Below, piece by piece: positions 1-6,793 of a stretch of DNA of 6,833 nt (within the stretch, counting starts at the first letter, position 1; the number at the start of each line of letters is the position of its first letter). The DNA comes from Lentisphaerota bacterium (lineage in GTDB: Bacteria; Verrucomicrobiota; Kiritimatiellia; UBA8416; JAFGTH01), in contig JAFGTH010000041.1 in NCBI GenBank assembly GCA_016934225.1, positions 1 to 6,833 of the forward strand. Direction: 5' to 3'. The translations under genes and the position numbers were made by a program. Under the pieces are notes generated by a model, which saw only the letters and a program-made list of their open reading frames with translations, ran no database searches and had not been told where the DNA came from.

Positions 1-1
1 C

Positions 2-1849
2 TGGCCAACCTTCCTGGGATATACACGCCCTGCGCCATTGACGGAAGAATATTACGGCAAAGCCTATGTCCGATTCGGAGAAAAATACCTGTCTCAAACC
101 CTCATTGCCTTAGACGAAGAAGCGGTTAGAAACTATATGATTTACGCATGGCGCTACAGCGGGGTCAACAACAACGACAAATCAAAAATGACTAATCATC
201 TTGCTTCAATAAATTGGGTGCCTTATTCAAAAGAATCGCGTCAAAAGATTTTTCAATCAGCATATAATGAGTTCAAAACATGGGTGACAAGGCTGGATAA
301 AAACAAGAATCTGGCAGAAACAGCTCAAGTAGCCGGATTGGACGAAGCTTTTAAAACAGCCATGAATACGGAAGGCGATCCGGCAAAAGCGCCAAATGAC
401 CTGTGCCGGTATATGGCTTCAGCAATCCTCGCTGCACAAAAAGGAGACACTGCCTCATTTGTTCAGATTGCACGCACACTTTATCCGATCGTCAAGGACT
501 ACCCGGCAAAGAAAACGCCAATGGGTAAAAAAGCGTTGTCGTTCATCGTTGCTCCGAATTCCGACATGAATTTAACTGATCTGCAAGCTGAAATATTGTC
601 CGATCAGCTTGCCTTGTGGAGCACAAGCGGAAATCTGACTGTTGCAGAAGATTTGTGGAATCTGATTATCAGAAGCGGGAAAGGTTGGGCTCCGTACAGA
701 ATTCCTGAAAAAGATATGGCCCTGGCTCAGAAACTGAACGAGACCGCTGCAAAAGCGTTTATCGCCAATATGGACAAACCTGGCGCCTTCACTTTATTCG
801 ATTGGATACGTGCCACAAGACTAGGAGAAGGATGGCATAACAAGGATCTTAATCAGGATGTCATGATTAAAATGATAGAAAGTAAATTACTTCTGAAAGA
901 CGATGCGCCGCGGTACGGCGGCGCACAGAGCGGCACTGTGTCGTATATGTGGTTGCTTAGATACGAGTTTAACGTTCCTGAGAAATACAATTACACACGC
1001 TATTTTGATGATATGTTCGTCGAAGAAGCTGTAAAAACCGGATTTCTGGATATCGGTTACTGGAATATAGCCGGCCGGGATGAACAGTACAAAATACGAA
1101 ATCTGGCTGCAAAAATGCTTCCGGAATACGGAGCCTTGCCTCTGGGGTTTGGAAATCAGAAACCGGCCTATTCTCTTTATGATCTCTGGCGCTGGCACAG
1201 TGCTGTTCTCGGCATCGAACAAACCCAGAGAGATGCTTTTCTCAATAAAATCGAGGCTCTTGCAGGAACCAAACGGTTCGATCACTTTGCCATGGGCAGC
1301 CAGTCTATCTGGTGCAGGCAAATTGATACGAGAGAACCGGAGGGCAGAAAAGAATTCTTTTCGCGGTTAAAATCTTATCTCGATAAAACGGAAAAAGTTC
1401 ATTACCGCCCACACGCAATTAATGTAAGACGAATCGAATACATGCCAAGACCGGCCAATTTCACCACTAATGAGCTGAATACTCTTATCAGCATCTTCTC
1501 CGCTAAACACATGCCCCCTATCCGACCTTCCGGCTATGGCCTCGAAGATACGGCCATTCGTCTTTGTCAACGACTGCTCAAGGATAATCGCGACGACATT
1601 CTTTTGTCGCTTGCTCCGCAATTTTGGATAATCGCTCGAGATATACGATATGCACCGTTTCAAAGATTGCTCCTTTCATTTGGCGAAGATTGCCTTGCTT
1701 TGGGAAAACCGGAATTGGCCGCGTCATTCGGCACAGCCGGTATCGCTATTGCCGGTGCATATATGGATGAAAGTCTACGAACAGGCCTAGACGGCCTTTA
1801 TTCCAGATCGCTCGGCAGTATCGGCGGCATCATTCCAGTACCTCGCAGC
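2..1849 (+). other. N-terminal helical, aromatic-rich region of the giant protein, no recognised domain
   Basis: Residues before about 605 read as amphipathic helices. Some helix pairs look like degenerate TPR or related solenoid repeats, for example around 121-155 (LCRYMASAILAAQKGDTAS, then a helix ending in KDYP) and around 185-210 (LALWSTSGNLTVAEDLW). Residues about 255-400 are unusually rich in W, Y and F (YNYTRYFDDMF, GYWNIAG, YSLYDLWRWHSAV). A glycine/proline-rich linker at 588-605 (YSRSLGSIGGIIPVPRSD) separates this part from the clearer TPR array. The frame, composition and open reading are continuous with the rest of the gene, so this is not a separate gene. No catalytic motif is visible, and assignment as a solenoid is inference. 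Confidence 0.5.
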
Positions 1850-4800
1850 GACCCGAAATATCCCCTCTTTGCCGCCCAAGCGGATTATTTCAGCAATAAT
1901 ATCCAGAGCGCCTGGCAAAACTATATGTCCGGACGCAGATTCATGCCGACCACATATATGGAGCTGGATCCAATGTTTTGCGCATGGATTATAAATCAGA
2001 ATACTGAAGCCGGAAATTTTGACGAGGCCGAGACACTTGCTCGCAATATGATCCAGTGGATGGATTCCGACGCAGCACGCTTTTCTCCCGATGTCCGAGT
2101 CAACGTGCTGCTGGCCTATGCCAATATTCCCTTTAACAAGGGGGAATACCCTCGCGCAAACGCGCTGTACACAAGAATAGCGGCCGCCCGAGAATTCGAT
2201 GGCACTCGCGGCAAAATTGACGCAGAACTGCGAATAGCCGAGGTCAGCAGAAAATCAGGCCTGCCAAACGAAGCAATATCACACCTAGAGAAACTGCTCG
2301 ACAGGAAAGACAGATACACAGTCAAAGAAGCCAATTATCACCTCGCACTGGTGAAATATGATTTCGAAGAATATATGGGCGCAGCCGAATCGCTGGAAAA
2401 GGTTTTTGCAATAGATCCCACTCATGCCGGAGGACGCATTCTGGAAGGTAAAATCAACCTGAAACTTAAACGGCTCGAACAAGCCGCACGAATAGATAAA
2501 GTCGGCCTTTCCGCGGATAAACAGTATATCGTACCAGGAAAAACGCTCCGAATCGGCATGGAAGATCGCACTCTAGCGATCGTCGGAAAAACTACGGCAA
2601 TACAAATCCGGGCATGGACGGATTCCGGTGATGAGGAACTTTTCGACCTCTTGCCGTTTGCCAACTCGAAGACAAGATTCGAAGGCTCCATACGCACTAC
2701 AATGGGAAAAGCTGTTAAACAAGACAAGACGTTGCAAATGCTCGGCAACGATAAGGTGTATTACGACCTATCCAAACAATTCAAGGCCGCCCATGGAATC
2801 GCCGATACACCAGCCAATATTCTTACAGTGGCAAGCGATCCGGAATTGTATGTTTCATCAGGCAGAATCCTAACCAAAGAAGAATCGGAGGAAATGGCTC
2901 TTGAAACAATGATAAGGGCACGCCTGATACATCAACGACGCGGAAACCTGTTGGACGATGAAAGCGACGCGTTCGCATCACAGCAATCGAAGGACCAGGT
3001 CAAACCCGGCAATAAGATAAATGTCAGAGTAATTGACCTTGATCAAAATACCACCGGGCAGAAAGACAAGATCACTGTGACCGCTTCATCGGCAAGCGGC
3101 GATAAAATCGAGACTTTTGCATTGATTGAAACAGGTGAATACACCGGCATATTTGAAGGAAGCATACCGACCGAATCGGCCCCTGCGATAGCTTACGCCA
3201 CCGATTCCGATGAAGGTAGAGATCCGAATTTCGTCATATCCAGCGGTAACCATCCCGCATGGATCGCCCTGCCTGATAATAAGCGTCCAAAGAATTTCAG
3301 TGTGGATCTGAACAGCTACGAGGTTATTGACGAAATGACACTGACCTCTGCAGAAACAGGTCGCAGAATAAAGAGCTTCGTTTTGCAAATATCGCTCAAC
3401 GGAAAAACATTCAAGACCGTCGGCTCATGGCCAACGCCTTATAAACCATGGAACGGTGTCGCGCATGGCGCAATTATCAAGCACTACAGCAATAGAAAAC
3501 GAACAGCGAGTGAACGAACAGCCGAGTTCAGAGCCGTATTTGAAAACACTCCTCAAACAAGTCAACGCATGATCGAATTGAATAACAAGACATTGGCAGC
3601 CAGTTGGCGAGAAGATGTGTTTGGCCATGCGGATGCATTGCGTATTGACTGGAACGATGCTCGACAGAGATGGTATATTGCACGATTTTCAGGCGCTTTC
3701 TTCCTGAACAAACGGGAAACACGGACATTCAAACTGATCCCGAGCGCTTCCGGCTCCGGAATGGAATACTATCTCACAGTTGACGACCAGATTGGAATCT
3801 TTCGTGATAAATCAGGTCGCGTCATGGAAACACCGCTTGAGTTTTCCGACGCATTACAGAAAGGGTTGCACCGTGTTGATGTGTACGTTTATGCAATAAG
3901 ACGATCACGCCCCGGTTTTCGAGTGATGTGCGATACGGAAGAACCGCCTTACATGATGCCATGCCCTATGGAAATGTTCGATATCAGCAAATTACCGCGC
4001 GCACAAATAGAACTACGGGAATTCCCGGCTACTATTACCGCAAATGACGATGCTACTCAGTTCAACGTTAAGTTTTCGCCCAATACCCGTGCGCGCGGAA
4101 TCAGGTTCAGTATGCACGATTTTGAAATGGACGCCCCGGCGATTAACCGAATCGTACTGACCGGACCAGCAGACCAAGACAACAAACGAGCAACGTATCT
4201 TCCGACAAAGGCCAATCTCATGGCGCTCAAGAATAACAACGTATTGGAAATCGTTCCGGGTGACACTATTTCGATAACTTATGAAGCTCCAAAATCAATA
4301 AGCGATGATTCGCGAGTCCAGGAGGCATTCCTGTCCGCTGCATACGCAAACGGCGAAATTCGTCCTTCCGTAATCGTCGAATACGAAACCGACGCAAACG
4401 GAATGCGTGAACCCATATATGTTACCATGCGACGATTCAGACCCGGCGACACAATACAGGTACTGATCGAGGACCATGATAATGATGTGTCGGACAAACA
4501 GGATAAAACGACATTCACCGTAAAAACACAGTCTGCAAACGCAAAAGAGATAACACTGGAGGCGCTTGAAACAAAGAACCATACGGGTGTATTCCTCGGC
4601 CGCGTCTTTCCTGTCGCAGGCGAACCTAAACGGCCGTCCGAAATCAAGGTGGAAGATGGAGATGACTTGGTCCTGTCCTATATGGACACGGAAAACACCG
4701 ACCCCGGCATCCCATGGCGCAGAACCGCCATGCTGGAACAGGCATGGTACCAGAATCCAGAACTGTATGTTTACAATATGACTTCGCGAAAACTGCCCGC

Positions 4801-6727
4801 TGAACAGATTGCGGAGGCGGAACAAAAGAGGATTATCATAGATGAATATGTGCCTGTTAGGTACGACATGATTGCCTCGCGACATGATGACAAGAAATCG
4901 GACAATGAACCTACAGTCATGATTGGCGGTACGCTCCTGGTGGAATTGATCTGGCCCACAATTGTGCAATCCGAGGCCAGTCTTGCTTCAGTGTACATAC
5001 AAACATCCGCCGGAAGAACAGATGCAGGCAAACAGGATACCGATGAATTCGACCTCAATGTGCCCGGAACTATTCGAATCGACAGTTATCCGATAAGCAT
5101 ATCAAGAATGGATCCGCCGCCCGGATATCGAAATTGTGTTGTCAGCGGCGCCCGTTACGTCGGCGACCCTCTCGATGACGGTCGGTTTATGTTCACCCTC
5201 CCAGTCAATCTGGGCGAATTGCCCCAGGAAAGCGCGGCTTTCGAACCTGTGAAGAAAAAATCTTTTGGACAACAAGTTACATACATTGAAGAAGAACCGG
5301 AACAAAAATCAATCATGGTTTCCGGCAACGATACGCTCTACATCGGATTTCAGTACACCAACCAATCTGGTGTTGCGCAATGGATTACCAAAACCGCAAA
5401 ACTCGATTCGGATGCTTTCTTTGATGTCATGGAACGTCAATACCAAGAGACCATCACCGGCGCATATGTCGGTGACTCCGTCTATTTCCGTGTCGTGGAC
5501 AAGGCCGTAGATAAATCTTCAGATCATGACGCAGTCGAGATATCGGTCGGATCATCGTCCGGAAAAACAAAAACAGTGAAACTTATGGAAACTTATCCGC
5601 ACAGCGGCGAGTTCAAAGGCTTGCTTAAATTTGTGTACGCAACAGACGAAGCCCCGGACGCGGCTGACGACACAGCCTGGGACGCAGGCGTCATGCCGGT
5701 GAAATACGGCGAAACAATTACAGCCCGTTACAACCCAGGCAGGCCAAGTGCAAACGCCTTGGAACAACAAATCGAGATCTTTAAAGGATCGGATGGAAGT
5801 CTGATTCCATTCACAAAAAGATTCAAAGACTCGGATATCGCCGTGCTGACCCAGCTTACCACTGCTGAAGCGTACTTTGAACTCGCTAAACAGCACCGTC
5901 AGCTCGGACAAGTGGATATGGCACGGCATGAAATCGCTGCCGGAAAACATATCCTTGAAGAAGCGCTGCGCGACTATCCGGATACGGATGCTCGCGCGCA
6001 AGCCGATTATTTGCTCGCAAATCTCGCGCTCGAGTCTGCGGAAGAAGCCAAAGAAAAAGGAGATGCCGAAAAATACTATAACGAGGCCATATCCCGTTTT
6101 TCCACAATCGCGGCAACGGCAGGCGACAGCGCATATGCGCCTAAGGCCCAATTCAAAAAGGCTTTGACTCTGGAGAAAATGGGCAACATTGATCAGGCTT
6201 GCGAGGAATATGTAAAACTTTCTTACCGCTGGCCCGAAAACGAACTCATAGCCGAGACAATCGCCCGGCTGGGCCAATACTTCTTCAATAAAGGCAAGGC
6301 GTTGAATGACGAAATCGGCGCTCTGACGGACATTATTCAACAAGAAAAAAAGAAACAAGCGGCAAAAGAGATGTTTACCACCGCAGCGCAGGTGTTCGGC
6401 AGGCTGGCGCCACGATTCCCCGCCCACACACTGGCGGATAAAGCAACTATGCTCTCCGCTCAGTGCTACATGAGAGCCGAGGACTTCCCAAAAGCTATAG
6501 AAGTCTTCACTATTATTCTTGATAATAAAAACGCCGATAATGATCTTAGGGCTGAAGCCATGTACTGGCGCGGCGATTGCCACATGAAAAACCGATCAAA
6601 AGAAAATCTTATGGAAGCTTACCGAATGTTTAAGTTGCTAACGTGGGATTACCCCGCAAGCAAATGGGCCAAATATGCCCGCGGACGCTTAGCCGAGCGG
6701 GATTTGGCAAAACTTGATGTTGAATAG
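2..6727 (+). CDS. Giant multidomain TPR / beta-sandwich repeat protein, 5'-partial, probably cell-envelope
   Basis: One uninterrupted frame runs from nt 2 to TAG at 6725-6727. The first start-type codon is TTG at 38, but codons 2-37 are also open and read on smoothly (WPTFLGYTRPAP), nothing like a Shine-Dalgarno precedes the TTG, and neither it nor the first in-frame ATG (nt 137) is followed by a signal peptide; I therefore treat the gene as truncated by the window edge. Domain order: helical N-terminal region (1-605), TPR array (611-818), five divergent beta modules (831-1868) with a discoidin-like (1064-1131) and a PA14-like (1196-1286) segment between modules 2 and 3, then a C-terminal TPR array (1940-2225). 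No enzyme active-site motif, transmembrane segment or C-terminal sorting signal is visible. Cysteines are few. TPRs of this type mediate protein contacts, and the beta folds suggest surface or glycan binding, so an envelope scaffold or adhesion role is the best inference. Exact function is unknown; I do not recognise a named gene. Confidence 0.93.
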   Translation, partial: WPTFLGYTRPAPLTEEYYGKAYVRFGEKYLSQTLIALDEEAVRNYMIYAWRYSGVNNNDKSKMTNHLASINWVPYSKESRQKIFQSAYNEFKTWVTRLDKNKNLAETAQVAGLDEAFKTAMNTEGDPAKAPNDLCRYMASAILAAQKGDTASFVQIARTLYPIVKDYPAKKTPMGKKALSFIVAPNSDMNLTDLQAEILSDQLALWSTSGNLTVAEDLWNLIIRSGKGWAPYRIPEKDMALAQKLNETAAKAFIANMDKPGAFTLFDWIRATRLGEGWHNKDLNQDVMIKMIESKLLLKDDAPRYGGAQSGTVSYMWLLRYEFNVPEKYNYTRYFDDMFVEEAVKTGFLDIGYWNIAGRDEQYKIRNLAAKMLPEYGALPLGFGNQKPAYSLYDLWRWHSAVLGIEQTQRDAFLNKIEALAGTKRFDHFAMGSQSIWCRQIDTREPEGRKEFFSRLKSYLDKTEKVHYRPHAINVRRIEYMPRPANFTTNELNTLISIFSAKHMPPIRPSGYGLEDTAIRLCQRLLKDNRDDILLSLAPQFWIIARDIRYAPFQRLLLSFGEDCLALGKPELAASFGTAGIAIAGAYMDESLRTGLDGLYSRSLGSIGGIIPVPRSDPKYPLFAAQADYFSNNIQSAWQNYMSGRRFMPTTYMELDPMFCAWIINQNTEAGNFDEAETLARNMIQWMDSDAARFSPDVRVNVLLAYANIPFNKGEYPRANALYTRIAAAREFDGTRGKIDAELRIAEVSRKSGLPNEAISHLEKLLDRKDRYTVKEANYHLALVKYDFEEYMGAAESLEKVFAIDPTHAGGRILEGKINLKLKRLEQAARIDKVGLSADKQYIVPGKTLRIGMEDRTLAIVGKTTAIQIRAWTDSGDEELFDLLPFANSKTRFEGSIRTTMGKAVKQDKTLQMLGNDKVYYDLSKQFKAAHGIADTPANILTVASDPELYVSSGRILTKEESEEMALETMIRARLIHQRRGNLLDDESDAFASQQSKDQVKPGNKINVRVIDLDQNTTGQKDKITVTASSASGDKIETFALIETGEYTGIFEGSIPTESAPAIAYATDSDEGRDPNFVISSGNHPAWIALPDNKRPKNFSVDLNSYEVIDEMTLTSAETGRRIKSFVLQISLNGKTFKTVGSWPTPYKPWNGVAHGAIIKHYSNRKRTASERTAEFRAVFENTPQTSQRMIELNNKTLAASWREDVFGHADALRIDWNDARQRWYIARFSGAFFLNKRETRTFKLIPSASGSGMEYYLTVDDQIGIFRDKSGRVMETPLEFSDALQKGLHRVDVYVYAIRRSRPGFRVMCDTEEPPYMMPCPMEMFDISKLPRAQIELREFPATITANDDATQFNVKFSPNTRARGIRFSMHDFEMDAPAINRIVLTGPADQDNKRATYLPTKANLMALKNNNVLEIVPGDTISITYEAPKSISDDSRVQEAFLSAAYANGEIRPSVIVEYETDANGMREPIYVTMRRFRPGDTIQVLIEDHDNDVSDKQDKTTFTVKTQSANAKEITLEALETKNHTGVFLGRVFPVAGEPKRPSEIKVEDGDDLVLSYMDTENTDPGIPWRRTAMLEQAWYQNPELYVYNMTSRKLPAEQIAEAEQKRIIIDEYVPVRYDMIASRHDDKKSDNEPTVMIGGTLLVELIWPTIVQSEASLASVYIQTSAGRTDAGKQDTDEFDLNVPGTIRIDSYPISISRMDPPPGYRNCVVSGARYVGDPLDDGRFMFTLPVNLGELPQESAAFEPVKKKSFGQQVTYIEEEPEQKSIMVSGNDTLYIGFQYTNQSGVAQWITKTAKLDSDAFFDVMERQYQETITGAYVGDSVYFRVVDKAVDKSSDHDAVEISVGSSSGKTKTVKLMETYPHSGEFKGLLKFVYATDEAPDAADDTAWDAGVMPVKYGETITARYNPGRPSANALEQQIEIFKGSDGSLIPFTKRFKDSDIAVLTQLTTAEAYFELAKQHRQLGQVDMARHEIAAGKHILEEALRDYPDTDARAQADYLLANLALESAEEAKEKGDAEKYYNEAISRFSTIAATAGDSAYAPKAQFKKALTLEKMGNIDQACEEYVKLSYRWPENELIAETIARLGQYFFNKGKALNDEIGALTDIIQQEKKKQAAKEMFTTAAQVFGRLAPRFPAHTLADKATMLSAQCYMRAEDFPKAIEVFTIILDNKNADNDLRAEAMYWRGDCHMKNRSKENLMEAYRMFKLLTWDYPASKWAKYARGRLAERDLAKLDVE
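1868..2491 (+). other. First TPR-like array (residues ~611-818)
   Basis: Successive helix-turn-helix units carry the small-residue and acidic pattern of tetratricopeptide repeats: GNFDEAETLARNMIQW from residue 659, KGEYPRANALYTRIAA from 701, SGLPNEAISHLEKLLDR from 740 and FEEYMGAAESLEKVFAIDP from 776. Each has the G-x-[FYL]-x-x-A core and spacing of about 35-42 residues. The last unit ends with IDPTHAGGRILEGKINLKLK, a typical TPR boundary. TPRs form a superhelical protein-binding surface. The array directly precedes the first beta module. Confidence 0.8.
2528..2698 (+). repeat. Beta module copy 1 (residues 831-887), divergent
   Basis: Opens with IVPGKTLRIGMEDR and closes with LPFANSKTRFEGSI. 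The opening G834 lies 46 residues before R880, which occupies the position of the T/S-G glycine in the better copies (spacings of 45-47 there). The closing F-x-G (881-883) is kept, whereas the ETG part is lost. It is followed by the second element GNDKVYYDL at 903. Alternating hydrophobic residues indicate beta strands. This is a protein-level repeat; no DNA-level identity with the other copies is evident. Confidence 0.5.
2999..3172 (+). repeat. Beta module copy 2 (residues 988-1045), best-conserved
   Basis: Opens with VKPGNKINVRVIDLDQN and closes with ETGEYTGIFEGSI (1031-1043). The pattern of G-x(n)-V-x-V-x-D-x-D-x-N, then a D-x-[IV]-x-V strand, then ETG-x-x-TG-x-F-x-G, matches Ig-like modules that I recall from large prokaryotic surface proteins, including archaeal S-layer proteins. 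G991 to G1037 is 46 residues. The D-x-D-x-N stretch could bind a metal such as calcium, but that is inference. Unlike the other copies it is not followed closely by the GD-x-[LI]-x-x-x-Y element; the discoidin-like segment comes instead. Confidence 0.72.
3227..3430 (+). other. Discoidin / F5/8-type-C-like galactose-binding fold (residues ~1064-1131)
   Basis: The order of features fits the discoidin (F5/8 type C) superfamily: a W (1075) in NHPAWIALPDN, then KNFSVDLNSYEVIDEMTL (1085 onward) resembling the family's W-x-x-V-D-L-x-x-x-x-x-I-x-x-[IV] strand, then RRIKSFVLQISLNGKTF resembling the 'Y-x-[IV]-x-x-S-x-[DN]-G-x-x-[FW]' strand, then KTVGSW. Members usually bind glycans or phospholipids at cell surfaces. 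The segment is shorter than a full ~130-150 residue domain, so it may be a minimal or incomplete version; the ligand cannot be predicted. Confidence 0.5.
3623..3895 (+). other. PA14-like beta-barrel segment (residues ~1196-1286)
   Basis: ALRIDWNDAR leads into IARFSGAFFLNKRETRTFKL (from about 1214), which mirrors the PA14 core 'F-x-G-x-[IL]-x-[IV]-x-x-x-x-x-[YT]-x-F-x-[IL]'. This is followed by MEYYLTVDDQIGIFRD (1242 onward), the equivalent of the 'D-D-G-x-x-L-x-[IV]-D-G' segment with DD at 1249-1250, and LQKGLHRVDVYVYA (about 1273-1286), equivalent to the family's 'L-x-x-G-x-[HY]-x-[IV]-x-[IV]-x-Y' strand. PA14 folds in bacteria commonly bind carbohydrate or sit in surface proteins and glycosidases. 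The assignment rests on motif order only. Confidence 0.5.
3995..4291 (+). other. Beta-rich segment with a second-half repeat element (residues ~1320-1418)
   Basis: The segment runs from RAQIELREFPATITAND through GIRFSMHDFEMD and RIVLTGPADQDNK to EIVPGDTISITYEAP (1404-1418). The last piece is a clear copy of the G-D-x-[LI]-x-[LIV]-x-Y element that also follows beta modules 1, 3, 4 and 5. No complete first-half module (opening PG, closing TG-x-F-x-G) is recognisable before it, so it may be a sixth, strongly eroded copy, or the second half of module 2 displaced by the discoidin/PA14 cassette. Confidence 0.4.
4436..4615 (+). repeat. Beta module copy 3 (residues 1467-1526), well conserved
   Basis: Opens with FRPGDTIQVLIEDHDND and closes with ETKNHTGVFLGRV (1511-1523). 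G1470 to G1517 is 47 residues, matching copy 2. The D-x-D-x-D stretch after the first strand parallels D-x-D-x-N in copy 2. It is followed by VEDGDDLVLSYMD (1538 onward) and NTDPG, then by a PELYVYN strand and a charged helix that also occurs after copy 1. Confidence 0.72.
4916..5092 (+). repeat. Beta module copy 4 (residues 1627-1685), degenerate
   Basis: Opens with VMIGGTLLVELIWP, continues with ASVYIQTSAGR and reaches a PGTIRIDS stretch. G1631 to G1677 is 46 residues, the same spacing as in copies 1 and 2, but the ETG-x-x-TG-x-F signature itself is not preserved. The element GNDTLYIGFQY (1763 onward) may be its second half, separated by extra sequence (1686-1760) containing the C-V-V-S-G and P-P-P-G-Y pieces. 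The assignment depends on position and spacing more than on residue identity. Confidence 0.35.
5462..5641 (+). repeat. Beta module copy 5 (residues 1809-1868)
   Basis: Opens with AYVGDSVYFRVVDKAVD, continues with DAVEISVGSSSGKTKTVKL and closes with ETYPHSGEFKGLL (1851-1863). G1812 to G1857 is 45 residues. SG replaces TG in the closing motif and one Asp of the D-x-D stretch has shifted. The second element YGETITARYN follows at 1890. This is the last beta module before the C-terminal TPR array. Confidence 0.65.
5855..6712 (+). other. C-terminal TPR array, BamD/CpoB-like (residues ~1940-2225)
   Basis: Helical repeats occupy almost the entire C-terminus: TTAEAYFELAKQHRQLGQVD (1941 onward), ARAQADYLLANLALESAEEA, then SAYAPKAQFKKALTLEKMGN (2031 onward) with an EEYVKLSYRWPEN boundary, DKATMLSAQCYMRAEDFPKA (from 2134) and RAEAMYWRGDCHM (2171 onward) with a final DYPASKWAKYARGRLAE. 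The recurring 'YP-x-S/N, then x-A-x-x-A-x-Y-x-x-G' signature is that of the TPR_6/TPR_16 type seen in BamD (YfiO), CpoB (YbgF) and similar periplasmic envelope proteins. A lysine/glutamine-rich helix (about 2100-2112, QQEKKKQAAKEMF) may be a long connecting helix. It probably serves as a protein-docking surface. Confidence 0.85.
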
Positions 6728-6741
6728 TCGCAAACCTAGGC

Positions 6742-6793
6742 ATGACTGCGTATACAATGACTGCACAAAAAATTGTCGCCTGTATCATGACTG
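6742..6793 (+). repeat. Three ATGACTG direct repeats on a 15-bp grid in the 3' flank
   Basis: ATGACTG occurs exactly at 6742-6748, 6757-6763 and 6787-6793; the first two extend to ATGACTGC. The starts are 15 and 30 bp apart. They begin 14 nt after the stop of the giant gene. Because 15 is a multiple of three, all three ATGs are in one frame and form a 19-codon mini-ORF from 6742 to TAA at 6799-6801. No good ribosome binding site precedes it (only AGG one base before the ATG). It may be chance, a regulator's direct-repeat site or a leader peptide. The rest of the 106-nt flank holds no clear hairpin with a T-tract. A GGGA at 6807-6810, four bases before an ATG at 6815, could start a downstream gene, but only six codons are visible. 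Confidence 0.4.

Noticed and set aside
38..40. TTG as the true initiation codon
   Set aside because: No Shine-Dalgarno sequence precedes it and the same frame is open to the left edge without interruption, so it is more likely an internal leucine codon.
887..1321. Minus-strand open frame (144 codons) and the overlapping plus-strand +3-frame ORF at 1080-1370
   Set aside because: Both lie inside the continuous main frame, have no recognisable motif or initiation signal, and cannot both be coding.
4295..4969. Minus-strand open frame (224 codons) opposite beta module 3
   Set aside because: Its translation has the Cys/His/Phe-rich look of antisense shadow sequence, shows no recognisable motif and lies wholly within the giant gene.
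2528..5641. Recent DNA-level tandem duplication, recombination array or CRISPR-like repeats
   Set aside because: The repeats are visible only at protein level with low identity and irregular spacing; no repeated DNA stretch long enough for recent duplication or a CRISPR array is evident.
5552..6583. Long minus-strand open frame (343 codons) opposite the C-terminal TPR array
   Set aside because: It overlaps a clear, motif-bearing plus-strand coding region. Its translation is rich in Cys, Phe and His with no domain pattern, as expected for the complement of Glu/Lys/Ala-rich helical sequence.
6735..6755. Short palindromes CCTAGG (6735-6740) and GTATAC (6750-6755)
   Set aside because: Six-base palindromes are common by chance and neither forms part of a longer inverted repeat.
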